Source: Zeimonas sediminis
GTDB taxonomy: Bacteria; Pseudomonadota; Gammaproteobacteria; Burkholderiales; Burkholderiaceae_E
Assembly (NCBI RefSeq): GCF_023721795.1
Contig: NZ_JAMQYE010000001.1
Coordinates: forward strand, 1,798,001-1,862,000
Direction of reading: 5' to 3'
DNA: 64,000 nucleotides
Shown here: one piece after another, positions 45,909-55,814 of the stretch
Layout of the letters: each line of letters starts with the position of its first letter
Numbering within the stretch: the stretch's first letter is position 1
Program-made: the position numbers and the translations under genes
Notes under the pieces: generated by a model
Told to the model about the DNA's origin: nothing
The model's input: only the letters and a program-made list of their open reading frames with translations
The model's database searches: none

Positions 45909-46595
45909 GTGTCCGCACGCATACTGATCGTCGAAGACGAGCCCGCCATCCGCGAACTGCTCGGCGTGAACCTGCGCCACGCCGGGCACCTGCCCACCGG
46001 CGTCGAGAGCGCGGAGGCCGCGCAGGCGCATCTCGACGTCATGATCCCCGACCTGATCATCCTCGACTGGATGCTGCCCGGACAGTCGGGCATCGACTAC
46101 GCGAAGAGGCTGCGCGCCGACCCGCGCACCCGCGAGATCCCGATCCTGATGCTGACCGCGCGCGCCCAGGAAGGCGACAAGCTGCAGGGCTTCGACGTGG
46201 GCGCCGACGACTACGTGACCAAGCCGTTCTCCCCGCGCGAACTGCTGGCCCGGGTGCGCGCGCTGCTGCGGCGGGCCGCGCCGGAAACCGCCGAGGACCC
46301 GGTCGAGGTGGCCGGCATCCGGCTCGAGCCGGCGACGCTGCGGGTGTTCGCCGGCGACACGCCGGTCAGCCTGAGCCCGACCGAGTTCCGGCTGCTGCAC
46401 TTCTTCATGAAGCACCCCGACCGGGTGCTGTCGCGCTCGCGCCTTCTCGACAATGTCTGGGGCGACCACGTGTATATTGAGGAGCGAACGGTCGATGTCC
46501 ACATCCGCCGCCTGAGGCTGGCGCTGCAGCCCACCGGCCACGACAGGCTGATCGAAACCGTTCGCGGCGGAGGCTACCGCTTCCTGCCGGCCTGA
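45909..46595 (+). CDS. phoB: Phosphate regulon response regulator PhoB
   Basis: A 228-residue OmpR-family regulator activated by PhoR under phosphate limitation. The receiver has D10-E11, phosphorylation site D53 (LDWMLPG), T83 and K105 (VTKPFSPREL). The winged helix (about 130-226) has LSPTEFRLLHFFMKHPDRVLSR and the recognition part YIEERTVDVHIRRLRLAL, which is PhoB-like. The start is GTG (45909). phoR follows after 28 bases. Confidence 0.95.
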   Translation: MSARILIVEDEPAIRELLGVNLRHAGHLPTGVESAEAAQAHLDVMIPDLIILDWMLPGQSGIDYAKRLRADPRTREIPILMLTARAQEGDKLQGFDVGADDYVTKPFSPRELLARVRALLRRAAPETAEDPVEVAGIRLEPATLRVFAGDTPVSLSPTEFRLLHFFMKHPDRVLSRSRLLDNVWGDHVYIEERTVDVHIRRLRLALQPTGHDRLIETVRGGGYRFLPA

Positions 46596-46623
46596 ACCGC
46601 GAACTCGCCATCCGCCGCAACAC

Positions 46624-47925
46624 TTGGCCTTCTTCCTCCGCTATCTCGCCGCGATCGTCGCCATCCTGGCGGTCGGGCTGCTGCTGGAGCGCTTCGCGCG
46701 GCCGGGCCTGGCGTTCTGGTGGATGGCCACGGCCTTCGGCCTGCAGTCGCTGCTGTCGGCGGCGCACCTGGCACAGCTGAACCACTGGACCGCGCTGCCG
46801 CGCAATCGCGAGTTGCCGGCCGGCATGGGCCCCTGGCGCGGCACCTTCGACCGCCTGGCACGCTTCGTCCGGCAGGAAGCCGACGCGCGCGCCGAGATGC
46901 TCGGCGAGCTCGAGCGCATCCACGCCGCGGTCGACCGCCTGCCCGACGGCCTGGTCGTGCTCGACCGCTTCGACCACGTCGTGTGGAGCAACGTCGCCGC
47001 GCAGGAACTGCACGGCATCTTCGGCGCGCGGCGGCCGATCCACCACTTCATCCGGCAGCCCGAGTTCCACGCGATGCTGGCCTCGGGCGAGGCGGCGCAG
47101 CCGATCCGGCTGACGCTGCCGGGCCGCCCCGGGCGCATCTACGAATTGCGCCTGCAGGGTGCGCAGCGCGACCAGCGCCTGCTGATCACCCGTGACATCA
47201 CCGAGCACGCGCGGCTCGACGCGATGCGCAGCGACTTCGTGGCCAACGTTTCGCACGAGATCCGCACGCCGGTCACCGTGATCGCCGGCTTCGCCGAGAC
47301 CCTGCTCACGCTGGATCTCGACGAACGCGAGCGCAGGACCTACCTGGAGTCGATCCTGCGCCAGAGTTCGACGATGCAGCGGCTGGTCGAGGACCTGCTC
47401 ACGCTGTCCACGCTCGAGGCCAGCATCGACCGCCCGCCCGACGACGAAACCGTCGACGTGCACGAGATGCTTCGCGCGCTGGTCGACGAGGCGAAGGTGC
47501 TGTCGAACGGGCGGCACGCCTTCGAGCTCGAGCTGCTCGGACCCAGGCGGGTCGACGGGATCGCCGCCGAGCTGGAGAGCGCCGCCCGCAACCTGCTGAC
47601 CAACGCGATCCGCTACACGCCCGACGGCGGCAGGATCTCGGTCAGCTGGTCGGTGCACGACGGCGAGGGCTGGATCAGCGTCCGCGACACCGGCATCGGC
47701 ATCGCGCCGGAGCACCTGCCCCGGATCGCCGAGCGCTTCTACAGGGTGGACCGCGGCCGATCGCGCGAAACCGGCGGCACCGGACTGGGCCTGGCGATCA
47801 CCAAGCGGATCATGCTGCGCCACCAGGGCTCGCTGCACGTGGCCAGCGAGCTCGGCAAGGGCAGCACCTTCTCGCTGCGGCTGCCCGCCGCGCGGCTGCG
47901 CGCCGACGACGCCGGGGCGACGTAG
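46624..47925 (+). CDS. phoR: Phosphate regulon sensor histidine kinase PhoR
   Basis: A 433-residue membrane kinase. Two N-terminal helices (about 3-22 and 28-48) with almost no periplasmic loop are typical of PhoR, which senses phosphate through the Pst/PhoU complex. A PAS region spans about 95-195. The HisKA box FVANVSHEIRTPVTVIAGF has H211, and the ATPase has NLLTNAIRYTPDGG, DTGIGI and GGTGLGLAI. The start is a TTG at 46624. The stop lies in a 14-base tandem duplication. The gene converges with phoU. Confidence 0.94.
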   Translation: MAFFLRYLAAIVAILAVGLLLERFARPGLAFWWMATAFGLQSLLSAAHLAQLNHWTALPRNRELPAGMGPWRGTFDRLARFVRQEADARAEMLGELERIHAAVDRLPDGLVVLDRFDHVVWSNVAAQELHGIFGARRPIHHFIRQPEFHAMLASGEAAQPIRLTLPGRPGRIYELRLQGAQRDQRLLITRDITEHARLDAMRSDFVANVSHEIRTPVTVIAGFAETLLTLDLDERERRTYLESILRQSSTMQRLVEDLLTLSTLEASIDRPPDDETVDVHEMLRALVDEAKVLSNGRHAFELELLGPRRVDGIAAELESAARNLLTNAIRYTPDGGRISVSWSVHDGEGWISVRDTGIGIAPEHLPRIAERFYRVDRGRSRETGGTGLGLAITKRIMLRHQGSLHVASELGKGSTFSLRLPAARLRADDAGAT

Positions 47926-47938
47926 CCGGGGCGACGTA
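47911..47938. repeat. Perfect 14-base tandem duplication across the phoR stop
   Basis: GCCGGGGCGACGTA occurs at 47911-47924 and 47925-47938 without mismatch. The phoR stop TAG is at the junction (47923-47925). A recent slippage event is the simplest explanation. Confidence 0.88.
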
Positions 47939-47971
47939 GCCGGCCCGACAGCGGCCTGCGGCCCCGCCGGC

Positions 47972-48673
47972 TCAGCCCCCGGCCGCGATCCGGGCGATTT
48001 CCTCGGGCGTGGCGTGGCGAAGGTCCACACCCTCGACCACGTTGACCACGTACTCGGCGATGTTGCGCGCGTGGTCGCCGACCCGCTCGATCGACTGCAC
48101 CACGAAGATCAGCGCCAGCGCCGAGGAGATCGTGGCCGGCCGCTCCTTCATCACCGCGATCAGGTCGGCGGTGAGCGTGTCGCGCAGGCCATCGACCTCG
48201 ACGTCGCGCTCGCCCAGCGCGGCCGCCGCCCGGATGTCGTGGCGCACGAAGGCGTCGATCGCTGCCCTGACCATGTCGGCGACCACCGTGGCCATCCGCT
48301 CGATCCGATCCATCGCGATCGGCGCCTGCGCGTTCTGCAGGTCGCGGGTCTTCATCGCGATCTTCTTGGCCTCGTCGCCGATGCGCTCGAGGTCGTTGTT
48401 CGTGTGGATGATCGCGATGATCTCGCGCAGGTCGATCGCGATCGGCTGCTGCCGCGCGATCGTCTGGTGGCAGCGCAGGTCGGACTCCATGTGCAGCTGG
48501 TTGACGCGGTTCTCGTCGGCCAGCACCTGGGCGACGATGCCCAGGTCGCCCAGGCGGATCGCGTCGACCGAGCGGATGAACTGCCGCTCGACCAGCCCGC
48601 CCATCGTGGTGACGACGCTGCGCAGCGCCTCGATGTCGGTATCGAATTTCTTGAGGGTGTGGTCCTGAACCAT
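47972..48673 (-). CDS. phoU: Phosphate signalling protein PhoU
   Basis: A 233-residue, all-helical protein with two PhoU repeats (about 15-105 and 118-210), each containing a metal-cluster stretch (ERIGDEAKKIA, and ERVGDHARNIAEYVV). It links Pst transporter activity to PhoR and limits phosphate uptake. It is the last gene of pstSCAB-phoU, 32 bases after pstB. Confidence 0.95.
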   Translation of the reverse strand: MVQDHTLKKFDTDIEALRSVVTTMGGLVERQFIRSVDAIRLGDLGIVAQVLADENRVNQLHMESDLRCHQTIARQQPIAIDLREIIAIIHTNNDLERIGDEAKKIAMKTRDLQNAQAPIAMDRIERMATVVADMVRAAIDAFVRHDIRAAAALGERDVEVDGLRDTLTADLIAVMKERPATISSALALIFVVQSIERVGDHARNIAEYVVNVVEGVDLRHATPEEIARIAAGG

Positions 48674-48705
48674 CTGTGTGCTCCGCTCGCCGGCGCGCAG
48701 CGCGC

Positions 48706-49536
48706 TCAGCCGAACCGTCCGGTGATGTAGTCCTCGGTCGCCTTCTTCTTCGGCTTCACGAAGATCTGGTCAGTCTGCCCGAACTCGACCAGTTCCCCGA
48801 GATACATGTAGGCGGTGTAGTCGGAAATCCGCGCCGCCTGCTGCATGTTGTGGGTGACGATCGCGATCGTGTACTCGGATTTCAGCTCGTTGACCAGTTC
48901 CTCGATCTTCGCTGTCGAGATCGGGTCCAGCGCGCTGGTCGGCTCGTCGAGCAGCAGCACCTCGGGCTTGACCGCCACCATCCTCGCGATGCACAGCCGC
49001 TGCTGCTGCCCGCCCGACAGGCTCAGGCCGCTCTGGTCGAGCTTGGTCTTGACCTCTTCCCAGAGGGCCGCCTTGCGCAGCGCCCACTCGACCCGCTCCT
49101 CCATCTCGGCCTTGGACAGGCTCTCGTAGAGCCGCACGCCGAAGGCGATGTTCTCGAAGATCGTCATCGGGAACGGGGTGGGCTTCTGGAACACCATGCC
49201 GACCTTGGCGCGCAGCAGGTTGACGTCCTGCTTCGGGTCGAGGATGTTGCGGCCGTTGAACAGGATCTCGCCCTCGGCACGCTGGCCCGGGTACAGGTCG
49301 AACATCCGGTTGAAGGTGCGCAGCAGCGTGGACTTGCCGCAGCCCGACGGGCCGATGAAGGCGGTGACCTTGTTGCGCGCGATGTCGAGCGACACGTCCT
49401 TCAGGCCCTGGAAGCGGCCGTAGAAGAACGACAGGTTGCGCACCTGCAGCGCGGCGGGAACCTCGGTCGCCGCGGCGCCCGCGTTCGCGGGGCGGGCCGC
49501 GGACGTCGGCGGCGGGGTCTGGACGGTGGCGTTCAT
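48706..49536 (-). CDS. pstB: Phosphate ABC transporter ATP-binding protein PstB
   Basis: A 276-residue ABC ATPase energising phosphate uptake. The Walker A motif GPSGCGKST is at 62-70, the signature is [14 protein letters not shown], Walker B is [12 protein letters not shown], and the switch His is in [27 protein letters not shown] and [15 protein letters not shown] are PstB-specific. An Ala/Pro-rich tail of about 28 residues precedes the domain. It is 19 bases downstream of pstA. Confidence 0.96.
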   Translation of the reverse strand: MNATVQTPPPTSAARPANAGAAATEVPAALQVRNLSFFYGRFQGLKDVSLDIARNKVTAFIGPSGCGKSTLLRTFNRMFDLYPGQRAEGEILFNGRNILDPKQDVNLLRAKVGMVFQKPTPFPMTIFENIAFGVRLYESLSKAEMEERVEWALRKAALWEEVKTKLDQSGLSLSGGQQQRLCIARMVAVKPEVLLLDEPTSALDPISTAKIEELVNELKSEYTIAIVTHNMQQAARISDYTAYMYLGELVEFGQTDQIFVKPKKKATEDYITGRFG

Positions 49537-49555
49537 CGGACTTGCGTCTTCCTTG

Positions 49556-50404
49556 TCAGGCCTGGACCTTGCTGCGGAACAGCACTCGGGCCGAGATGTT
49601 GATGCCGAGCACGATCAGCGCGATCAGCGCGGCGGCGCCCCAGGCCAGGTGCTGCCAGTCCTCGTAGGGGCTCATCGCGAAGTTGTAGATGACCACCGGC
49701 AGGTTGGCCATCGGCTTGCTCATGTCGGTGCTGAAGAACTGGTTGTTCAGCGCGGTGAACAGCAGCGGCGCGGTCTCGCCGATGATCCGCGCGACCGCCA
49801 GCAGCACGCCGGTGATCACGCCGCCGCGCACCGCGCGCAGCGTGACCGCCAGGCTGACCTTCCAGCGCGGCGCGCCCAGCGCGAAGGCCGCCTCGCGCAG
49901 GCTGCCCGGCACCAGCTTCAGCATGTTCTCGGTGGTTCGCACCACCACCGGGATCGCGATCAGGCTCAGCGCCAGCGAGCCGGCCCAGCCGGAGAACTGC
50001 TTCACCGTCGCGACCGCGATCGCATACACGAACAGGCCGATCACGATCGACGGCGCCGACAGCATGATGTCGGTCACGAAGCGGGTGACTGCGGCGAAGC
50101 GCGACTTCGCGCCGAACTCGGCCAGGTAGATGCCCGCCAGGATGCCGATCGGCGTGGAGACCAGCGTCGCGAAGCCGACCATCATCAGGCTGCCGACGAT
50201 CGCGTTGGCCATGCCGCCGCCCTCGCTGCCCGGCGCCGGCGTCGAGGCCAGGAAGAAATCGGCGCTGAACGCGCTCAGCCCGTTGTAGAACAGCGTCCAG
50301 AGGATCCAGAACAGGCCGATCAGGCCCGCCGCCATCGACACGTAGGAGAAGGCGAGGCCCAGCCAGTTGACCAGCTTCCGGCGCCGGTAGATTCCGCGGC
50401 TCAT
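49556..50404 (-). CDS. pstA: Phosphate ABC transporter permease PstA
   Basis: A 282-residue permease with six predicted membrane helices. Its cytoplasmic EAA-type loop ([28 protein letters not shown]) is the contact with PstB. The segment [20 protein letters not shown] is PstA-typical. It starts 10 bases after pstC. Confidence 0.95.
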   Translation of the reverse strand: MSRGIYRRRKLVNWLGLAFSYVSMAAGLIGLFWILWTLFYNGLSAFSADFFLASTPAPGSEGGGMANAIVGSLMMVGFATLVSTPIGILAGIYLAEFGAKSRFAAVTRFVTDIMLSAPSIVIGLFVYAIAVATVKQFSGWAGSLALSLIAIPVVVRTTENMLKLVPGSLREAAFALGAPRWKVSLAVTLRAVRGGVITGVLLAVARIIGETAPLLFTALNNQFFSTDMSKPMANLPVVIYNFAMSPYEDWQHLAWGAAALIALIVLGINISARVLFRSKVQA

Positions 50405-50414
50405 CGCGATCTCC

Positions 50415-51428
50415 TCAGCTGCCGGCCCGGGCCGCGCTGCGGTCGGTCAGCCACTTGGCCCCGATCAGCACGATCACGGTGATGACGAACAGAAGCAGGC
50501 CGAGCGCGAACAGCGCCGGGATGTGCAGGACCGGGTCGGCCTCGGCGAACTCGTTGGCCAGCGTCGACGCGATCGAATTGCCCGGCGCGAACAGGCTGGA
50601 GGCGAGGCGGTTCGCGTTGCCGATCACGAAGGTGACCGCCATCGTCTCGCCGAGCGCCCGGCCCAGGCCGAGCATGATCCCGCCGATCACGCCGACCCGC
50701 GTGTAGGGCAGCACGATGTTGCGGATCACCTCCCAGGTGGTGCAGCCCAGGCCGTAGGCGGACTCCTTCAGCACCGGCGGGACGGTCTCGAACACGTCGC
50801 GCATCACCGACGCGGTGAAGGGGATCACCATCAGCGCCAGCACCATGCCGGCGGTGAAGATGCCGATGCCCAGCGGCGGGCCGGAAAAGATCGGCAGGCC
50901 GGTCGCGCCGAGCAGCGGCTGGATGTATTCCTGCAGGATCGGGGCCAGCACGAACAGGCCCCAGAAGCCGTAGATGATCGACGGAATGCCCGCCAGCAGC
51001 TCGATCGCCGTGCCCAGGGGCCGGCGCAGCGAACGCGGACAGGTCTCGGTCAGGAAGACCGCGATGCCGAAGCTGATCGGCACCGCGAACAGCAGCGCGA
51101 TCGCCGAGGTGACCAGCGTGCCGTAGATGCCGATGACCGCGCCGTAGACGTCGTCGGTCGGGCTCCAGGTGGTTCCCCACAGGAACCCGAAGCCGAACTC
51201 CCGGAGGGCCGGCCAGGCCTCGACGACGAGCGATGCCAGGATGCCGAGCAGAGCCAGCAGCACCAGCGCGGCGAAGGTGAAGGTGACCCAGCCGAACAGG
51301 CTGTCCTGGGCGGCGAAACGGCGCACGCGCCTGGCCAGCGCCACCTCGGCGGCATCGGCCTCGCCGGCGGGTGCCGGCCGAAGCTCGGCCGGGGTGGTGC
51401 TTGCCGTGGTCCCCATCGGTTTCTTCAT
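50415..51428 (-). CDS. pstC: Phosphate ABC transporter permease PstC
   Basis: A 337-residue permease partner of PstA. A longer cytoplasmic N-terminus (about 45 residues) precedes six helices. [21 protein letters not shown] and the EAA loop ([31 protein letters not shown]) identify PstC. The first ATG (51428) is followed by a second at 51416, so the exact start is uncertain. A hairpin with a T-run separates it from pstS. Confidence 0.95.
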   Translation of the reverse strand: MKKPMGTTASTTPAELRPAPAGEADAAEVALARRVRRFAAQDSLFGWVTFTFAALVLLALLGILASLVVEAWPALREFGFGFLWGTTWSPTDDVYGAVIGIYGTLVTSAIALLFAVPISFGIAVFLTETCPRSLRRPLGTAIELLAGIPSIIYGFWGLFVLAPILQEYIQPLLGATGLPIFSGPPLGIGIFTAGMVLALMVIPFTASVMRDVFETVPPVLKESAYGLGCTTWEVIRNIVLPYTRVGVIGGIMLGLGRALGETMAVTFVIGNANRLASSLFAPGNSIASTLANEFAEADPVLHIPALFALGLLLFVITVIVLIGAKWLTDRSAARAGS

Positions 51429-51445
51429 TCCGTCATCTTGACAAG

Positions 51446-51482
51446 AAAACGGGCGGCGTGGCCAGCACCGGCCTCCGCCGCC
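51446..51482 (-). terminator. Candidate attenuating terminator between pstS and pstC
   Basis: Read on the minus strand, GGCGGC (51482-51477) pairs with GCCGCC (51457-51452), with an inner GGCC/GGCC stem, and is followed by CGTTTTCTTG. It would lower pstCAB-phoU relative to the abundantly needed binding protein PstS. Confidence 0.55.
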
Positions 51483-51543
51483 GTTCCGGGAGCAGGCATC
51501 GGGCGGGCTTCAGCACCCCCGCCCGCGCCGACCCCAGCGAGGC

Positions 51544-52578
51544 TCAGTCGCCCAGCACCGGCTTGCCCGACGCGTCGCGGATCTGGGACCACGACGCCTC
51601 GATCTGCTTCACCACGTTGGCCGGCAGCGCCACGTAGTCGAGCTCGCTCGCCAGCTTCTGGCCGTTCTCGAGCGACCACTTGAAGAACTTCAGCGCCTCG
51701 GCCGAGCGCTCCGGCTTGTCGGCCTTCTTGTGCATCAGGATGAACGAGGCCGAGGTGATCGGCCAGGCGTCGGCGCCGGCCTGGTTGTTCAGGCTCACGC
51801 CGAAGCCGGGCGCCGAGTTCCAGTCGGCGTTCGCCGCCGCGGCCGCGAAGGTCTTCTCGTCGGGCTGGACCGTCTTGCCGTCGCGATTGACCAGCGCGGC
51901 GTGAGTCATCTTGTTCTGCTTGGCGTACGCGTATTCGACGTAGCCGAGCGCGCCCTTGATCTTGGTCACGCTGGCGGCCACGCCGGCGTTGCCCTTGCCG
52001 CCGATGCCGGAGGGCCAGTTGACCGTCTTGCCGGCGCCGACCTTGTCCTTGAACTCGGCCGACACCTCGGCCAGGTAGCCGGTGAACACCGCAGTGGTGC
52101 CCGACGAATCCGAGCGGTAGACCAGCGTGACCGCGGTCGACGGCAGCTTCACGCCGGGATTCAGCGCGGCGATCGCCGGGTCGTTCCACTTGGTGATCGC
52201 GCCGCGGTACAGGTCGCCCAGGACCTTGCCGCTGAGCTTGAGCTGGCCCGGCTGCACGCCCTCGAGGTTCATCACCGGCACCACGCCGCCGATGATCGCC
52301 GGGAACTGGACCAGGCCGTTCTTCTCGAGGTCCGCGCCCTTCATCGGGTCGTCGGAGGCGCCGAAGTCGACGGTCTTGGAGTTGATCTGCTTGACGCCGC
52401 CGCCCGAGCCGATCGCCTGGTAGTTCATCGCGTTGCCGGTGGCCGCCTTGTAGGCCTCGGCCCACTTCGCGTAGATCGGGGCCGGGAAGGTCGCGCCGGC
52501 GCCGGTGATGTCGGCCGCCTGGGCCGACAGGACCGCGGCGAACAGGCCGCCGGCCAGGATGGTGATCTTCGTCTTCAT
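51544..52578 (-). CDS. pstS: Phosphate ABC transporter substrate-binding protein PstS
   Basis: A 344-residue periplasmic phosphate-binding protein. The signal peptide is about 1-21 (cut after SAQA). ITGAGATFPAPIYAKW, GSGGGVKQI, DFGASDDPM and VYRSDSSGTT are the ligand-binding loops of the family. It is the first gene of pstSCAB-phoU and has a Pho-box-like site about 60 bases upstream. The 115-base gap to pstC contains the hairpin described separately. Confidence 0.96.
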   Translation of the reverse strand: MKTKITILAGGLFAAVLSAQAADITGAGATFPAPIYAKWAEAYKAATGNAMNYQAIGSGGGVKQINSKTVDFGASDDPMKGADLEKNGLVQFPAIIGGVVPVMNLEGVQPGQLKLSGKVLGDLYRGAITKWNDPAIAALNPGVKLPSTAVTLVYRSDSSGTTAVFTGYLAEVSAEFKDKVGAGKTVNWPSGIGGKGNAGVAASVTKIKGALGYVEYAYAKQNKMTHAALVNRDGKTVQPDEKTFAAAAANADWNSAPGFGVSLNNQAGADAWPITSASFILMHKKADKPERSAEALKFFKWSLENGQKLASELDYVALPANVVKQIEASWSQIRDASGKPVLGD

Positions 52579-52617
52579 GGAGAGTTCCCTCTCGAGGTTG
52601 GGAGATTCGACAAGGGA

Positions 52618-52651
52618 AGACTAAGCGGGGGGGATGACGGTTATGTTACAG
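52618..52651 (-). promoter_or_regulatory. Candidate Pho box and -10 of the pst operon
   Basis: On the minus strand, CTGTAAC-ATAA-CCGTCAT (52651-52634) fits the two-heptamer Pho box with an AT-rich 4-base spacer (5/7 and 6/7 matches to CTGTCAT). TAGTCT (52623-52618) lies 10 bases downstream as the likely -10, the spacing expected for PhoB activation. Confidence 0.65.
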
Positions 52652-52725
52652 CCGTCACAATTTCCGGGGCGGCATTCGACTGACTCACATGTCAGATGCG
52701 CGCGATCTCCGGCGCGCCGCAACCG

Positions 52726-53703
52726 TCAGCCGGCCCGGCTGCTGCACCCGCCGCGGCCCCGGATACCGCAGAATCTCGCCGCGTACGCGGCGTCCTCGGT
52801 CTGCAGCGTCGCATGGGTGACCCCGAAGCGCCCGGCGAGAAGCTCGTTCGCCTGCTCCAGCAGCGCCGACGGGTTCCGCCCATCGGTGACCAGGTGCGCG
52901 GTCAGCGCGCGCTCGGTGGTGCTGGTCGCCCAGACGTGGAGGTGGTGGATGCCGGTCACGCCGGGCAGCGCCGCGAGCTCGCGACGAATCCCGGGCAAGT
53001 CGACGCCCCGGGGCACGCCGTCGAAGAGCAGGTGCAGCGAATCTCGCAGCAGGCCCCAGGTGCCGGCCACGATCACCATCGCGATCGCCAGGCTGGTCGC
53101 CGGATCGATCCAGGCCCAGCCCTGCCACAGGTACAGCGCACCGGCGACCACGACGCCGACCGACACCAGCGCGTCGGCCGCCATGTGCAGGAAGGCGCCG
53201 CGGATGTTCAGGTCCGTGTGGCTGCCCGACATGAACAGCCAGGCAGTGACCGTGTTGACGACGACGCCGATGCCGGCCACGAACATCATCGTGCCTCCCT
53301 GCAACGGCGATGGCTGCTGCAACCGAGCGATCGCCTCCCAGCCCAGCGAGCCCATCGCCACCAGCAGCACGACCGCGTTCACGAAACTGGCCAGGATCGA
53401 GCCCCGCCGCCAGCCATAGGTGTGGCGTTCGTCGGAGCGCAGGCGGGCGGCCCCGAAGGCGACCCAGGCGAGCAGAAGCCCGGCCACGTCGCTCAGGTTG
53501 TGGCCCGCGTCGGCCAGCAGCGCGAGCGAGTCGATTCGCCAGCCGTACCAGGCCTCGATCGCGACGAATGCCAGGTTCAGCGCGATGCCGATCGCGAAGG
53601 CCTTGCCGTAGCGGGTCGGGACGTGCCCGTGGGCGTGCCCGTGCGCGTGCGCGTGCCCGTGGCCATTGCCATGACCATGCGTGTCGCGGGCCGGGCCGCT
53701 CAT
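52726..53703 (-). CDS. Cation diffusion facilitator (Zn/Cd/Co exporter, CzcD/ZitB-like)
   Basis: A 325-residue CDF protein. The N-terminus is a His/Gly repeat (about 8-28; [19 protein letters not shown]), probably a metal-binding tail. Six membrane helices follow, with the metal-site motifs [12 protein letters not shown] (HxxxD, helix 2) and [12 protein letters not shown] (HxxxD, helix 5). The C-terminal cytoplasmic domain ends with GGCSSRAG. It overlaps the arsenite exporter gene by 4 bases (ATGA), so a zinc-type exporter seems to be the last gene of the ars operon, an uncommon partner. Confidence 0.92.
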   Translation of the reverse strand: MSGPARDTHGHGNGHGHAHAHGHAHGHVPTRYGKAFAIGIALNLAFVAIEAWYGWRIDSLALLADAGHNLSDVAGLLLAWVAFGAARLRSDERHTYGWRRGSILASFVNAVVLLVAMGSLGWEAIARLQQPSPLQGGTMMFVAGIGVVVNTVTAWLFMSGSHTDLNIRGAFLHMAADALVSVGVVVAGALYLWQGWAWIDPATSLAIAMVIVAGTWGLLRDSLHLLFDGVPRGVDLPGIRRELAALPGVTGIHHLHVWATSTTERALTAHLVTDGRNPSALLEQANELLAGRFGVTHATLQTEDAAYAARFCGIRGRGGCSSRAG

Positions 53704-54788
53704 GCCGTGCGGTCTCCTCGTGTCTCACCCGGGTTCGCGCGAACCGCGACTCCGGAAACGCCAGCGGGAACGACGACTGGAAACCAGTGACGCGTCCGGT
53801 TCGCGATCGCCACCAGCGACAGCATCACCGGCACCTCGACCAGCACGCCGACCACGGTGGCCAGCGCCGCGCCCGAGCTCAGGCCGAACAGCGAGATCGC
53901 CACCGCCACCGCCAGCTCGAAGAAGTTGGAGGTGCCGATCATGCAGGCGGGCGCCGCGATGTCGTGCGGGAGCCTCAGCGCCCGCGCCGCCGCGTAGCTG
54001 ATCGCGAAGATCCCGTAGGACTGGATCACGAGCGGCACCGCGATCAGCGCGATCACAAGCGGCTGCGACACGATCGTGCCGGCCTGGAAGCCGAACAGCA
54101 GCACCACGGTGGCGATCAGGCCCACCACCGACCAGGGCTTGAGCGCCGCCACGCCGCGGGCGAGCCGCGCCTGCCCCTCGCGCAGCCACAGCCGCCGCGT
54201 GAGCACGCCGGCAACCAGCGGCAGCACCACGTAGAGCACGACGCTGAGCAGCAGCGTCTCCCACGGCACCGTCACCTTCGTGACCCCGAGCAGGAAGGCG
54301 GCGATCGGCGCGAACGCGAACACCATGATCAGGTCGTTCACCGAGACCTGCACCAGCGTGTAGTTCGGATCGCCCTTCGTGAGCTGGCTCCACACGAAGA
54401 CCATCGCGGTGCAGGGCGCCACGCCCAGCAGGATCATGCCGGCGATGTACTCGCTGGCCGACTGCGGATCGACCCAGGGCGCGAACAGGTGATGGAAGAA
54501 CAGCACCGCGAGCGCGGCCATCGTGAACGGCTTGATCAGCCAGTTGACGACCAGCGTGAGGAGCAGGCCACGCGGTCGCTTGCCCACGTCCTTCACCGCG
54601 GCGAAGTCGATCTGGATCATCATCGGGTAGATCATCACCCAGATGAAGACCGCGACGACCAGGTTCACGTGCGCGAACTCGAGCCGCGCGATCGATTCGA
54701 AGAGGCCCGGAATCGCCAGGCCCAGGCCCACGCCCGCAAGGATTCCCAGCCCGACCCAGACGGTCAGCCAGCGCTCGAAGAGACCCAT
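53700..54788 (-). CDS. acr3: Arsenite efflux transporter Acr3
   Basis: A 362-residue, ten-helix BART-superfamily permease that exports As(OH)3. The essential Cys of helix 4 is in [13 protein letters not shown], and the helix 9 region is [46 protein letters not shown] is typical of Acr3 and not of ArsB. It is fourth in arsR-arsI-arsC-acr3-CDF, 21 bases after arsC. Confidence 0.94.
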   Translation of the reverse strand: MGLFERWLTVWVGLGILAGVGLGLAIPGLFESIARLEFAHVNLVVAVFIWVMIYPMMIQIDFAAVKDVGKRPRGLLLTLVVNWLIKPFTMAALAVLFFHHLFAPWVDPQSASEYIAGMILLGVAPCTAMVFVWSQLTKGDPNYTLVQVSVNDLIMVFAFAPIAAFLLGVTKVTVPWETLLLSVVLYVVLPLVAGVLTRRLWLREGQARLARGVAALKPWSVVGLIATVVLLFGFQAGTIVSQPLVIALIAVPLVIQSYGIFAISYAAARALRLPHDIAAPACMIGTSNFFELAVAVAISLFGLSSGAALATVVGVLVEVPVMLSLVAIANRTRHWFPVVVPAGVSGVAVRANPGETRGDRTA

Positions 54789-54809
54789 CGTGATCTTCCG
54801 TTCTCGTTT

Positions 54810-55316
54810 TCAGTTCTCGCCGATCGCGAGCAAGGCCTGCCGCAGCTCGGCGCGGCTCATGTCGCCGATCGGCAGCGCAAGCAGCTGCAGCATCCGGTAA
54901 CCGAGCGCCTGCCGGGTGAGCTCGAAGGCGCGCAGCTTGCCGTCGTGGCCGCCTTCCGCATTCGACGGGTCGGGATAGCCCCAGTGAACCTTGACCGGCG
55001 GCCCGCCGGCGCCGCCGAAGAAGACCGGGCAGGTCTCGCCCGCGGCACTGTCGCAGACGGTGATCACGATCGAGATCGGCGGCGCGCCAGGGCCGGTGAA
55101 CTCGTCCCAGCTCTTGCTGCGATGGCCGGCGGTGTCGATGCCCGCCCGGGCCAGCGCATCGAGCGCGAACGGATTCACGCGACCGCTCGGCGCGCTCCCC
55201 GCGCTGTATCCGCGGACCGGCTTGCCGAGTCGGCTCGCCCAGTGGTTGAGCATCCCCTCGGCGAGCACGCTGCGCGCCGAGTTGTGGGTGCAGAGGATCA
55301 GGACGTTCGCCGTCAT
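54810..55316 (-). CDS. arsC: Arsenate reductase ArsC (low-MW phosphatase type)
   Basis: A 168-residue arsenate reductase. The phosphatase-like loop is CTHNSARS with nucleophile C9, and the resolving cysteines are in the ITVCDSAAGETCPVF stretch, as in thioredoxin- or glutaredoxin-coupled ArsC. HWGYPDPSNAEGG supplies the conserved DP pair. It reduces As(V) to As(III) for Acr3. The ATG at 55316 is immediately before the conserved N-terminus; it lies 8 bases after arsI. Confidence 0.94.
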   Translation of the reverse strand: MTANVLILCTHNSARSVLAEGMLNHWASRLGKPVRGYSAGSAPSGRVNPFALDALARAGIDTAGHRSKSWDEFTGPGAPPISIVITVCDSAAGETCPVFFGGAGGPPVKVHWGYPDPSNAEGGHDGKLRAFELTRQALGYRMLQLLALPIGDMSRAELRQALLAIGEN

Positions 55317-55324
55317 CCGGACCC

Positions 55325-55801
55325 TCAGCAGCAGGACGACGAAGCCTTGACGGCCACCGCGACCGGCTTGCCGCCCGGCGCAACCGGCGCGCAGCAGGCT
55401 GCCTGCGCGGCGCCCGCCGGCTTCGCCTCGTTGAACACCGGGATGTCGCCCAGCGTCTTGAAGTGCTCCCAGGCGATGCCCTGCGGGTCGGTCACCCAGT
55501 GCTTCTCGCTGCGGGCGTAGCAGCAGGTGGTCTCGCCTTCGTCGAGCAGGGCCAGGCCGGCCGCCTGCGCGCGTGCCTTCATCTCGGCGAGCTCCGCCGG
55601 GTCCTCGGTCTGGAAGCCGAGGTGGTCGACACCGGGCTTCGTGCCGCGCGTCGAGATCGCGAAGTTGACGGCCGGGTCGTCGAGCATCCACTTCGCGTAG
55701 TCGGCCTCGACTCGCGCGGGCTGCACGGCGAACAGCACGGAGTAGAAACCGATGCTCTTCTGCAGGTCCTCGACGTGCAGGTGAACGTGAAAGCGCTTCA
55801 T
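55325..55801 (-). CDS. arsI: ArsI/CadI family metalloenzyme (putative C-As lyase)
   Basis: A 158-residue vicinal-oxygen-chelate protein. Expected Fe ligands are H5/H7, H60 (VDHLGF) and E112 (AWEHFK). The adjacent pair C93-C94 (TTCCYARSEKHWV) matches the thiol pair that binds trivalent organoarsenicals in ArsI. Such enzymes cleave the C-As bond of trivalent methyl- or aryl-arsenicals to release As(III). Additional C-terminal Cys pairs (ACCAP, SSSCC) may collect metal. Position between arsR and arsC supports an arsenic role; CadI-type cadmium function is the alternative. Confidence 0.85.
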   Translation of the reverse strand: MKRFHVHLHVEDLQKSIGFYSVLFAVQPARVEADYAKWMLDDPAVNFAISTRGTKPGVDHLGFQTEDPAELAEMKARAQAAGLALLDEGETTCCYARSEKHWVTDPQGIAWEHFKTLGDIPVFNEAKPAGAAQAACCAPVAPGGKPVAVAVKASSSCC

Positions 55802-55814
55802 GGCAGTGTCCTCT

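Noticed and set aside
52685-53728. A 347-codon minus-strand frame overlapping the CDF gene
   Set aside because: Out-of-frame with the CDF coding sequence, which has both HxxxD metal motifs and six helices.
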